Origin: Bacteroidota bacterium
GTDB lineage: Bacteria > Bacteroidota > Bacteroidia > Bacteroidales > JACABE01
Direction: 5' to 3'
NCBI GenBank assembly: GCA_026391675.1
Contig: JAPLDQ010000003.1
Span: 1-64,000, forward strand
DNA length: 64,000 nt
Shown: positions 11,101-18,603 of the stretch, piece after piece
Numbering within the stretch: the first letter of the stretch is position 1
Layout of the letters: each line of letters opens with the position of its first letter
Position numbers and translations under genes: made by a program
The notes under the pieces: generated by a model
What the model was told of the DNA's origin: nothing
What the model saw: only the letters and a program-made list of their open reading frames with translations
Databases searched by the model: none

Positions 11101-14100
11101 ATTTTCAAGAATTTTATATACACTCACTGTAAATTATTCCGGTTCTGGTTCTGTTAGCAGCTCACCATCAGGTATAAGTTGTGGTTCAACCTGCAGTGCA
11201 CTTTATGTAACAGGAACATTAGTTACACTTACAGCAACTCCGGCATCAGGTTACCATTTTACAGGATGGACAGGTGGATGCTCAGGAACAGGAAGTTGCA
11301 ATATTCTTATGGATGCATCCAAATCAGTTACTGCTCATTTTGAACTGGATAATCATACGGTTAGCTTTAATGCCAATGGTGGCAATGGAACAATGTCTAA
11401 TCAGGTTTCTGCCATAGCTGCAAATCTTACAATCAATACTTTTACCCAAAATTGTTTCTCCTTCACAGGATGGAATACATTGGCCAATGGCAGCGGTACA
11501 GCATACAATGATGGACAATCCTATTCTTTCGCTGCAGATTTAACACTCTATGCACAATGGTTGGCAAACACACCTATTATTCCTGTATTTACTGCATTAG
11601 GACCCTATTGCCAGAATTCAGCTCCTGCTACTTTAGCTGGTATCAGTAACAATGCTATTACAGGAAGCTGGAATCCTGCCACTATTACAACAGCAATTGG
11701 AGGAACAACAACCTATACCTTTACACCGGATGCAGGACAATGTGCTACCACAAATACTATGACGGTGCTGATAAATGAACTGCCAACAGCAAGTATAAGT
11801 GGTAACAACAGTCCAATTTGTTCAGGAAACAATGCAGTATTCAATTTAAGTGGTACTACTGATGCTATAGTTACCTATTCACTGAATGGCGGAACAACAA
11901 CTGCAACAACAACATTAACAGGAGGAAGTGCAATAGTAACAGTCTATAATGCTATTATAAATCAGACATTATCATTAATCTCTGTAACAGATGCAAACTG
12001 TTCAGCAACATTAACAGCTAGTTCAACAGTAACAGTAAATGAAAAAACTGCGCATACAACTACCGTAACTACATGCGACAGCTATACATGGGCTGCACCT
12101 TTGGGAAATGGAAATACCTATACCGCTTCCGTAAGCGGTATTACTCATGAAAGCACTAATGCTGAAGGCTGTACCCATACTGAAACTTTAAATTTAACCA
12201 TAAACCACAGTTCAGCGCATACAACTACCGTAACTACATGCGACACCTATACATGGGCAGCACCTTTGGGAAATGGAAATACCTATACCGCTTCCGTAAG
12301 CGGAATTACTCATGAAAGCACTAATGCTGAAGGCTGTACCCATACTGAAACTTTAAATTTAACCATAACCCACAGCACAGCACATACTACTACTGTAACA
12401 ACCTGCGACAGCTATACATGGGCTCCTCCTTTGGGCGATGGAAATACTTATACTTCAACAGGTATATATACCCATGCAAGCACCAATGGAAGTGGTTGTA
12501 CTCATACTGAAACCCTGAATCTAACGATTAACCCTTTACCAACAGCTAGTATTAGTGGTAACAACAGTCCGGTTTGTTCAGGAAATAATGCTGTATTCTA
12601 TCTCAGCGGCACAACGAATGCTGTTGTTACATACAGCCTCAATGGAGGTACAACAACTGCGACTATAATTTTAACCGGAGGTTCAGCTACTGTTACTGTA
12701 AATGCAGCTACTGCTAACCAAACTTTAACATTAATTACAGTTAAAAATTCTACTACAAACTGTTCAAAAGCATTAACTGCAACTTCAACAGTAACGGTAA
12801 ATCCGAAACCAACATTGGCCACAGTAACGACTTCACCTGTTTGCGAAGGCAATACTACTACTGTTGTTTTGACAGGCCTGCTGCCTGGAGTTGCCGGTGT
12901 TGTATATTACACCATTGGAGCTAATGCTACTTCCACACTTTCATTTACTGCCGATGCAGGCGGAACATTCAGCTTTGCTTCTCCTGTGCTTACCCTGGCC
13001 GATGACGGTCTGAAAATCAGAGTCAGAAAACTGACAGTGGATGGAACTAACTGTGAAACAAACTTTGCTCTTAATGCAAAGATAGCTAATCTTAATGTCA
13101 GACCTAACCCAACACTGGCTACAGTAACAGCTGCCCCTGTTTGCGAAGGAAATACTACCGAAGTGGTATTGACAGGACTGCTGCCTAACGTTGCCGGTGT
13201 TGCATATTACACCATTGGAGCTGATCCGACTTTAATTCCAAAACCAGGTACTGCAGATGCAAGCGGAACATTCAGTTTTACGACTCCGCTGCTTACCATG
13301 GCCGAAAACGGACTGGTTATCGAAATCAAAAAACTGAGAGTTAACGGAACTAACTGTGAAACCATTTTTACCGGAAAGACTGTTAATCTTGTTGTGAATC
13401 CATTACCTGTATTTTCAATTTCAGGAAACAACTTAGTTTGTGCCGGAACAACTGAAGAATATTTAAATCCACCAGTTTCTAATTCTGTTGTATGGTCAGT
13501 TTCAGGCGGAACAATAAATTCCGGCTATACCAACACATCAGACCCGATAAAAATAGACTGGGGAACAGGCTCAACAGCCAGTATTACAGCTACCGAAACA
13601 AATATATATGGATGTTCAACCACCCATACTATGGATATAACTATTAATCCATTGCCAACAGCCAGTATAAGTGGTAACAACAGCCCGATATGTGCAGGAA
13701 ATAATGCTGTATTTACTCTTACAGGAACACCTTCTGCAATCGTTACTTATTCACTGGATGGTGGAATAACCACTGCGACAACAACATTAACAGGAGGTAC
13801 AGCTACAATTACAATAATCAATGCCATTGTTAATCAAACACTGACATTAATTTCAGTAAATGATGTGAATTGTTCTCAGCCATTAACAGCTACTTCAACA
13901 ATTACTGTAAATCCATTACCGAAAGATATAGTAAAATCTAATGGTTTGGTAGCTTATTATCCTTTTAATAATAATGCCAATGATGAAAGTGGAAACGGGA
14001 ATAATGGTACGCTTTCTGGTCCTGTATCAGTAGCTGACAGAAATTCTAATCCAAACAGTGCTTATTATTTCAATGGTTATAATAATTATATTTTGGTAAA

Positions 14101-17100
14101 TGATCCGGTACCTGCTTCATTACAAATTCAGAATGAAATTACTTTATCTGCATGGATTTATGCTACTCAATATCCAGGTTATAATCATTTGGGGCTTATA
14201 GTTGGAAGCCAATGCGACGCTTGTGGTCATAGTGGTGCATCCATCTTCTTAGATGGAAGAACAGATCCTGACGGGATAACCTCACCTGCAGGTCATATTC
14301 ATTTCCAGATTGGAGATGGAGCTGGCTGGCATCATTCAAACTCAAATTCCCAGGTACCGCTGAATCAATGGGTGCATATTGTTGCTACAAGAAAAGCAAA
14401 CGAAGCGGCTAAAATATATTACAATGGTGTGCTTCAACCTGTAAATGGTTTATCATGGAATGGAAATATTGATTATTCAGGTGCATTTTTTGCAATGGGA
14501 AGACAGAAAGATATTTCTGACAGGTATTTCAAAGGGAGTATGGACGAAGTCCGGGTTTATAATAAGGCTTTGAGTTTATCTGAAGTATATACGCTTTATC
14601 AATCATCATTAACTGTTAATGTAAGTTCAACTTCTATATGTGAGAATGATGCTGCAACCATACAACTTTTAAATTCTGAAAACGGTGTATCTTATCAATT
14701 AAGAAAAAGCGGAATTGATGTTGGATCTGCCCAGTCTGGAAATGGAAATACCTTAACATTTAATACCGGTAATTTAACTTCAACATCATCTTTCACAATT
14801 AAAGCAACAAATATTACAACAAACTGTGATATTGTTTTAGATACAATTATAACCATAACAGTCAATCCATTACCAACAGCAAGTATTAGTGGTAATATCA
14901 ATAATGTTTGTTCAGGAATGAATGCAGGCTTTACTATTACCGGGACTACCGATGCTATAGTTACTTATTCCCTGGATGGAGGAACAACAACAGCTACTAC
15001 TACATTGACAGGAGGTACAGCATCAATAACTATCAGCAATATCATTACTAATCAGACACTTACATTAATAGCTGTAACCAATCCTGTAACCAATTGCTCA
15101 CAAGCATTGACAGCAACTGCAACTTTAACAGTTAATTCACTGCCGGTAGTTTCTATTGCTCCTGCTGGGCCATTGGCAATTTGTGCTGGAAGCAATACCA
15201 CGCTTACGGCTTCAGGTAGTTGCAACACTTATACTTTTTCCTTGAATATGTCAGGAGCTCAGGAAGTACCACCAATTATTAGTCCAGCTGCAGCAACAGG
15301 ATGGGGAACATTTAACAAACTTACAAACCAACTTACAATAATATATTTAAACTTCGGTATAACTGCTTCCGTAACTGCAGCTCATATTCACAAAGGTGCA
15401 GTTGGTGTAAATGGCCCGGTAATTACTCCTATTATCGGATTCCCGGTAGGAGTATTTACAGGTACAATCTATAATTTTAATATAAACATACCTCCTGCTG
15501 AAGTTACAGATTTGCTTTCTGGAAATACTTATATCAACATTCATTCGACGCTGTATCCTGGTGGTGAGGTTCGATCTCAGCTATTAATGAATCCTATCTG
15601 CACACCAATAGTTTCTTATTTATGGAGTACCAATGAAACAACAGCAGCCATTTCTGTTTCTACAGCCAATACTTATACAGTAACCGGAACAGATGCAAAT
15701 GGGTGTTCAAGTACAGCAAGCATTACAGTTTCAGTTAATCCATTACCAACAGCAAGTATTAGTGGTAACAACAGCCCGGTTTGTTATGGAAACAATGCTG
15801 TATTTAATCTTACCGGAACAACTGATGCCATTGTTACTTATTCTCTGGATGGTGGAACAACAACTGCTACTACAACATTAACAGCAGGAAATGCAACAGT
15901 TACTGTCAATAATATAATTTCTGATCAGATACTGACGTTAATTGCTGTAAATAATCCGATAACCAATTGCTCACAAGCTTTATCGGCAACTTCAACAGTA
16001 ACGGTTAATCCTATACCAACTGCCGGTATTATCGGCAACAATGGTCCTGTATGTTCAGGAAGTAATGCTGTTTTCAGCCTTAACGGGACTGTTTCAGCTG
16101 TTGTTACCTATTCATTTAATGGTGGAACGACCACATCAACCATTACTTTAACAGGAGGTACTGCAACAGTAACTGTAAGCAATGCAACTGCCAGTCAGAC
16201 ATTAACATTAGTGTCTGTATCAAAATCAGGATGTTCTCAGGATTTGACAGCAAGCTCAACAGTAATCGTAAATCAATGTACTGTTCAATGTAAAGACACA
16301 GTGCATGTATCCAATAATCTGGATGATGCAAGTATAATAGGATCATTAAGAAACGCACTGGAAAGGGTTTGTGATAATGGAGTAATCTATTTTGACATAG
16401 ATTGTCCCGGTCAAACAATAAACTTAACAAAAGGAAGTCTAATTGTTTCAAAGAATGTATTATTTGAATTCACAGACTGTCAAACATGCATTCCAGCTAC
16501 AACAGGTATAACCTTAAATGGAAGTGGTATTAATATTACTATCAATGCAGGTAAAACACTAACTTTATCAGGTTGTACTAAATTTACATTAACAGGCTGC
16601 ATTCAGAACAACAATGGCGTTAATGGTCTGGTATTGAACTCAGGGGCATCGTTTATATACAATTGCTGTAATTTACCAGCAACAGCAAAAAGGGATATGA
16701 CCAATGTTTGGCATTTATTTGGTTCACCATTTGTAAAGAACAGCGGCGCAACATTGGGTAGTCTTTATCCACCAAGCGGATATACCCAAATGATGCCATA
16801 TACCAATGGTACAGGATGGGGAATAACAACTACAGCTTCATTATTCCAGTTTACACCAACTGTTGGATATGCAGTTAAACCAAGTCTATCATTAACTGCC
16901 GTATTAAGTGGTTATCTTTTCTGTAATTCCATGGCACCTAACTGTGATTACTATGTGAATCTGGTTTACAGCGGAACTTCAGCATTACAGAGCTGGAATC
17001 TGGTTGCAAATCCATTCCCATCTTATCTGAACTGGAATTTATTAGGGAAAACGAGCCTGAATACGACCTTGTATTTGTGGGATAATAGTTTATGTTTGGG

Positions 17101-17938
17101 ATGTACACCGGTAACCAACGGGGCTTACATGAGAACCTACAATTCAGCTAATAATGTTGGGGTTCCTGCTAATACAAAGCCATATATTTCGCCAATGCAG
17201 GGATTCTTTGTAAAGGCAAATTATACGAATCCGAAAATAACCTTCCCGTTATCAGCAAGGACACATAGTACATCGCCCTATTACAAAGAAGCATCTACTT
17301 CGATAATAGTCCGCTTAAAGACAGAAACAGAAGGTGCAATGGATGAATTGGTCATCTGCAAAAATGATAATTCAGCTTTAGGATTAGAAAATTTTGACTC
17401 AGAAAAACTGTTCACAGATTTACCTTTATCAATGTATTCAGAAGCATCAACCGGAGAAAGGCTGGTTATCAATACCATCAACACTACAGCCAATACAGTT
17501 ATTCCTTTGGGATTAAAGGGTGAAGCAGGCATGAAGGCAAAAATAACAGCCTTTGCGCTTGAGAGTGGAGAACAGGTATATCTGGAAGACAGATTAAGAG
17601 GAAAATTAATCAGTTTGACAGAAAATACAGCCTATGAGTTTGAATTCCCTACTGCTGCTATTCAGGGTAGATTCTTCATCAGGTTTGGAATGAATACTTC
17701 TCCAATAGCAAATTCAGGAATAAATGTATTTGAAAACAACAGCGAACTCAACATCATTGCCCAAACGGGAGAAAATATCCAGACTGTTGAATTATATTCA
17801 ATAACAGGAGCATGTATATTCAAAACTACAGGCAACGGCAATACCTTTACTCAAAAACTGGATTTAGCCGAAGGTGTTTATATGGTTAGAGTAAAAACAT
17901 CGCTTTCAACACAAAATACAAAAGTAAACTGGAGATAA
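5123..17938 (+). CDS. Giant (4271 aa) mosaic T9SS-secreted surface adhesin
   Basis: Seen, in order: an extended signal peptide (about 35 polar residues, then a hydrophobic core to about 52, likely cleavage before Q57); beta-strand-repeat region (58-760, with WDGGG and NWSSGNNW near its start); two GLPSGNWTINPG repeats (about 870-1025); cohesin-like domain (about 1030-1176); nine Ig/SprB-like repeats with cores like PTASISGNNSPIC scattered from 1177 to 3800; two LamG-type domains (1275-1495, 2937-3165); divergent InlB-type repeats plus one Listeria-Bacteroides repeat (1843-2147); three 55-aa repeats (2309-2468); paired PTLATVT repeats (2560-2760); CHRD domain (about 3367-3490); a beta-helix-like segment (3727-3850); and a T9SS sorting domain (about 4195-4271). 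Inference: a very large adhesin or gliding-type surface fibre. It has no catalytic motif I can see. Two terminators follow it. Confidence 0.85.
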   Translation: MKTNYTLQTFTESNAGQSNAKETLKSTNLKKILQKIVMFSIAFVIVNFLLANISYGQKTWDGGGDGTNWSSGNNWNPDGLPASTDAVTLIQGQTVNVDITTAVCAALNLSPTGAGTATLQFTNGSKLTASGIVTLGQSGNTNRIGALNMTNSGTLSCQGLALGNAGANTFTPGTGKIELTANNTLPSTIFTSFNNLTINGGTTTAGIGLTITGNMTITSGTFAASTYLHNIAGDWTNNGTFTQGTSTINFNGTNSLQTISGSSTSTFYWLKVTKGAQDRILEATGLIGLSAPSNPLIITSGTFKLSSASTIAPFTSNAGAVIPATGGFWNNGGTITAGAYSWGGTTAIAGLVRNTSGTFGIGSATGNSLAYAAGSIFTIEGGVVNIAGSYRGSGAISFSMSGGTLNVNNVGNTAATASFDISNAGSTFTMSNGTIIINNENTNAAPLDYRNIAGTVNITGGTVQFGTAATTGSPTYVVGVTGTTNILPSLSLVKAATSTTVTIAAPVTINGNVTVPTGTTFAAASQAISVTGNASPGTFVGDWTLGGTFTPGTQTVTFNSTSAQQITGATAFSSLTLNNANGLSINNDVTINGTLTFTSGKITTAANKLILANAATVSGAGTGWVIGNLQQGFASGVTSYTFAIGNAGNYLPSILNFAGTGTTNATGKITASTTNGQQLNYATSGLSQSKYINRYWTLTNSGVTINTTYGATFTFVNSSDYIGSPTIASLVVKKYDGSWSLPTQGTPTATTIACSGLSTFSDFAAGEDCTTPSSPTTATMSPSSPACAGQTLTLSGAASGGTDAGCTIEYQYSTDNGVNWSTPGSSIPSFTAVTGNNIIQARRNTCSTGCGGTYPTAWNTVASWTVNALPSAPGVGTITQPSCTTATASVELSGLPSGNWTINPGAIAGSTTTTTLSGLAAGSTHTYTVTNSDGCTSVASAAIVINTIPAPPSAPIVGTIIQPSCTTASTSVELSGLPSGNWTINPGTIAGSTITTTLSGLTAGNHNYTVTDANGCTSTASANVNIASPPENAPVTSVSNVSICDGATFVDIPVTVAGFTNSVSGISLTMTYDPLQLGTPTLQSNPLGLTLNLPSDGVIKIGGFAPAGQGYNLTGNTLVIIRFTKATPITAGNIAFDDANGVDCEYSKYDPADPFAYLAYCDNPASTYYISGGVTVNPLPTASISGNNSPICAGNIAVFILSGTTNAIVTYSLDGGASTSTITLTGGTATITVNNAVVNQTLSLIAVADANCSQGLTATSTVTVNPLPYDLQITNGLQAFYSFSGNANDESPNHYNGTVYNATLTSDRNANANSAYSFNGSNTYIDLGDQDNLNPHLGSITVSAWAKKASLDQHARIFSKGTSGGIQTGYALMFYGGGYPTPAAVIFNANGHEHVLYSDNPINDLLWHHYAAVINRNGNINLYVDGVKQNNFIDISDHASIDIGVNTYNATIGASYSNYGSPGPVNEFFNGNIDEVAVYNRALSDNEVKTLYYQKPRVDVAANPICYNTSTMILLNHSQNGISYQLKKNGSDEDVAQTGNGNTLTFSTGILTSNASFTFLATDPTSGCTNLLDPNLTITVNPLPTVSIDGNNSSICSGNNAVFNLSGTADAVVTYSLNGGSTTSTTTLTGGSAIVTVNNASSDQTLTLINVTNPVTNCSQALTVTSTVTVNPVPVFSISGNNIVCAGSTEEYLNPPVVNTVVWSVSGGTINSGYTNISDPIKIDWGTGSTASITATETNGYGCSTTHTMDITINPLPTASIDGNNDPICAGNTAIFLLSGTSGAVVTYSMDGGISTSTLTLSSGTSYIYSNGTTTQTLTLISVSDANCSQALTATSTVTFMPFSITASAGTNGNITPNGLSTIYCGNSQTYNFTPDAHYHIADVLVDGISVGTPSSYTLNNVNANHTISVSFDIDMFTLTVTRNGIGSGIISTGDGFIHCGSTCSYSYPYGSSVNLSAIADATSNFDGWGGSSCSGTSGCTLTMDGDKSVSATFSRILYTLTVNYSGSGSVSSSPSGISCGSTCSALYVTGTLVTLTATPASGYHFTGWTGGCSGTGSCNILMDASKSVTAHFELDNHTVSFNANGGNGTMSNQVSAIAANLTINTFTQNCFSFTGWNTLANGSGTAYNDGQSYSFAADLTLYAQWLANTPIIPVFTALGPYCQNSAPATLAGISNNAITGSWNPATITTAIGGTTTYTFTPDAGQCATTNTMTVLINELPTASISGNNSPICSGNNAVFNLSGTTDAIVTYSLNGGTTTATTTLTGGSAIVTVYNAIINQTLSLISVTDANCSATLTASSTVTVNEKTAHTTTVTTCDSYTWAAPLGNGNTYTASVSGITHESTNAEGCTHTETLNLTINHSSAHTTTVTTCDTYTWAAPLGNGNTYTASVSGITHESTNAEGCTHTETLNLTITHSTAHTTTVTTCDSYTWAPPLGDGNTYTSTGIYTHASTNGSGCTHTETLNLTINPLPTASISGNNSPVCSGNNAVFYLSGTTNAVVTYSLNGGTTTATIILTGGSATVTVNAATANQTLTLITVKNSTTNCSKALTATSTVTVNPKPTLATVTTSPVCEGNTTTVVLTGLLPGVAGVVYYTIGANATSTLSFTADAGGTFSFASPVLTLADDGLKIRVRKLTVDGTNCETNFALNAKIANLNVRPNPTLATVTAAPVCEGNTTEVVLTGLLPNVAGVAYYTIGADPTLIPKPGTADASGTFSFTTPLLTMAENGLVIEIKKLRVNGTNCETIFTGKTVNLVVNPLPVFSISGNNLVCAGTTEEYLNPPVSNSVVWSVSGGTINSGYTNTSDPIKIDWGTGSTASITATETNIYGCSTTHTMDITINPLPTASISGNNSPICAGNNAVFTLTGTPSAIVTYSLDGGITTATTTLTGGTATITIINAIVNQTLTLISVNDVNCSQPLTATSTITVNPLPKDIVKSNGLVAYYPFNNNANDESGNGNNGTLSGPVSVADRNSNPNSAYYFNGYNNYILVNDPVPASLQIQNEITLSAWIYATQYPGYNHLGLIVGSQCDACGHSGASIFLDGRTDPDGITSPAGHIHFQIGDGAGWHHSNSNSQVPLNQWVHIVATRKANEAAKIYYNGVLQPVNGLSWNGNIDYSGAFFAMGRQKDISDRYFKGSMDEVRVYNKALSLSEVYTLYQSSLTVNVSSTSICENDAATIQLLNSENGVSYQLRKSGIDVGSAQSGNGNTLTFNTGNLTSTSSFTIKATNITTNCDIVLDTIITITVNPLPTASISGNINNVCSGMNAGFTITGTTDAIVTYSLDGGTTTATTTLTGGTASITISNIITNQTLTLIAVTNPVTNCSQALTATATLTVNSLPVVSIAPAGPLAICAGSNTTLTASGSCNTYTFSLNMSGAQEVPPIISPAAATGWGTFNKLTNQLTIIYLNFGITASVTAAHIHKGAVGVNGPVITPIIGFPVGVFTGTIYNFNINIPPAEVTDLLSGNTYINIHSTLYPGGEVRSQLLMNPICTPIVSYLWSTNETTAAISVSTANTYTVTGTDANGCSSTASITVSVNPLPTASISGNNSPVCYGNNAVFNLTGTTDAIVTYSLDGGTTTATTTLTAGNATVTVNNIISDQILTLIAVNNPITNCSQALSATSTVTVNPIPTAGIIGNNGPVCSGSNAVFSLNGTVSAVVTYSFNGGTTTSTITLTGGTATVTVSNATASQTLTLVSVSKSGCSQDLTASSTVIVNQCTVQCKDTVHVSNNLDDASIIGSLRNALERVCDNGVIYFDIDCPGQTINLTKGSLIVSKNVLFEFTDCQTCIPATTGITLNGSGINITINAGKTLTLSGCTKFTLTGCIQNNNGVNGLVLNSGASFIYNCCNLPATAKRDMTNVWHLFGSPFVKNSGATLGSLYPPSGYTQMMPYTNGTGWGITTTASLFQFTPTVGYAVKPSLSLTAVLSGYLFCNSMAPNCDYYVNLVYSGTSALQSWNLVANPFPSYLNWNLLGKTSLNTTLYLWDNSLCLGCTPVTNGAYMRTYNSANNVGVPANTKPYISPMQGFFVKANYTNPKITFPLSARTHSTSPYYKEASTSIIVRLKTETEGAMDELVICKNDNSALGLENFDSEKLFTDLPLSMYSEASTGERLVINTINTTANTVIPLGLKGEAGMKAKITAFALESGEQVYLEDRLRGKLISLTENTAYEFEFPTAAIQGRFFIRFGMNTSPIANSGINVFENNSELNIIAQTGENIQTVELYSITGACIFKTTGNGNTFTQKLDLAEGVYMVRVKTSLSTQNTKVNWR
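8653..16280 (+). repeat. Nine dispersed Ig/SprB-like repeats (about 90 aa) within the giant adhesin
   Basis: Copies start near 8653, 9872, 10387, 11780, 12535, 13650, 14868, 15740 and 16010. Each opens with PLPTASISGNNSPIC or a close variant, continues with V(T)YSL(D/N)GG and T-rich strands, and ends with a TVTVNP-type strand. They serve as the linker unit between LamG, InlB, CHRD and other inserts. Confidence 0.85.
12050..12530 (+). repeat. Three tandem 165-bp units (55 aa) in the giant adhesin
   Basis: Units begin at about 12050, 12215 and 12380 with AHTTTVTTCD(S/T)YTWA and end with GCTHTETLNLTI. The first two are nearly identical at the DNA level and the third is more diverged, which suggests recent duplication of the first pair. 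Confidence 0.9.
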
Positions 17939-17945
17939 ATCCACA

Positions 17946-17980
17946 GAGATAGTCTCACTTAAAGTGAGGCTATCTCTTTT
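17946..17980 (+). terminator. Terminator 1 after the giant adhesin
   Basis: GAGATAGTCTCACTT pairs with AAGTGAGGCTATCTC (one mismatch) and is followed by TTTT, 7 bases after the stop codon. A close relative of this hairpin lies at 38393-38420. Confidence 0.85.
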
Positions 17981-17994
17981 ATAAAAATGATAAA

Positions 17995-18027
17995 AGCCTT
18001 GCAAATTTGATTTGCAAGGCTTTTTTT
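17995..18027 (+). terminator. Terminator 2 after the giant adhesin
   Basis: AGCCTTGCAAAT and ATTTGCAAGGCT form a perfect 12-bp stem with loop TTG, followed by a T run. It is a tandem back-up to the hairpin at 17946. Confidence 0.9.
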
Positions 18028-18603
18028 GGGGAGTTGCAGGTTCTACAACTCTATTCTAAAACACTTTATTTTCAATACTTTGAATAATATATTTATAATA
18101 TTAGCATTATTTTTGTTTTACACATTTATTTATTATTTATTATCATTGTTGTCCGGTTAAAATAATTTTAATGTAAAGAACACCCATATTTTATTATGTC
18201 CCTACGGGACATTAAAAAAAGCAGGGTTTTTTTTTCTACCAACATTTTATCCCTACGGGATTGTCCCGTTAGGGACATGATATTGGTAGAATGCATGTTA
18301 TAATAAAATCTGAACGTCCCGTTAGGGACGTGATAAAGTTTAACCGGACAACAATGATTTATTATAACAATTATAAGGTTAAAACCTTCATAACATAAAG
18401 GTTGCCAATCTTCTTTATCAGATGACCAGTTTCATGGTATAAAGTTTGATTATCAGATTACTCCCCATTGGTGTAAGTTGGAAAAGAGAAAGAGAGTTTA
18501 GACTCTAAAATAAATTATATCAATGAAGACTAAATAAAAGACGATTTTTTTAGTAAATGGAAAGTCTTTTTGAAATTATTTTTTTCAACAAGAAATAAAT
18601 ACT
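18028..18603. other. 576-bp gene-free region containing a MITE-like element
   Basis: No credible coding frame. It holds the inverted-repeat element at 18142-18358 (listed separately), and before it (18040-18120) a stretch related to 21603-21686. The rest (18359-18603) is AT-rich with no structure I could recognise and leads to the 3' end of the convergent GH3 gene. Confidence 0.7.
18142..18358. mobile_element. 217-bp MITE-like or structured-RNA element with 20-bp terminal inverted repeats
   Basis: The left end ATCATTGTTGTCCGGTTAAA (18142-18161) is the exact reverse complement of the right end (18339-18358). Nested inside are a second inverted pair, ATTTTATTAT (18188-18197) with ATAATAAAAT (18300-18309), and a third, TCTACCAA (18235-18242) with TTGGTAGA (18283-18290). 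Around these lie small hairpins of the GTCCCTACGGGAC / GTCCCGTTAGGGAC type (about 18197-18213, 18263-18276, 18315-18330). It has no coding capacity. The nested arrangement suggests a long cruciform or RNA fold, fitting a non-autonomous REP/MITE-type element. Mobility is inferred only. Confidence 0.7.

Noticed and set aside
8653-16280. Possible CRISPR array
   Set aside because: The repeats are long, diverged, in frame and protein coding; there are no short identical repeats with unique spacers and no cas genes in the window.
18142-18358. Riboswitch or other named regulatory RNA
   Set aside because: It lies behind two terminators, not in a leader, and ends in perfect inverted repeats, which fits a mobile element better; I recognise no known riboswitch motif.
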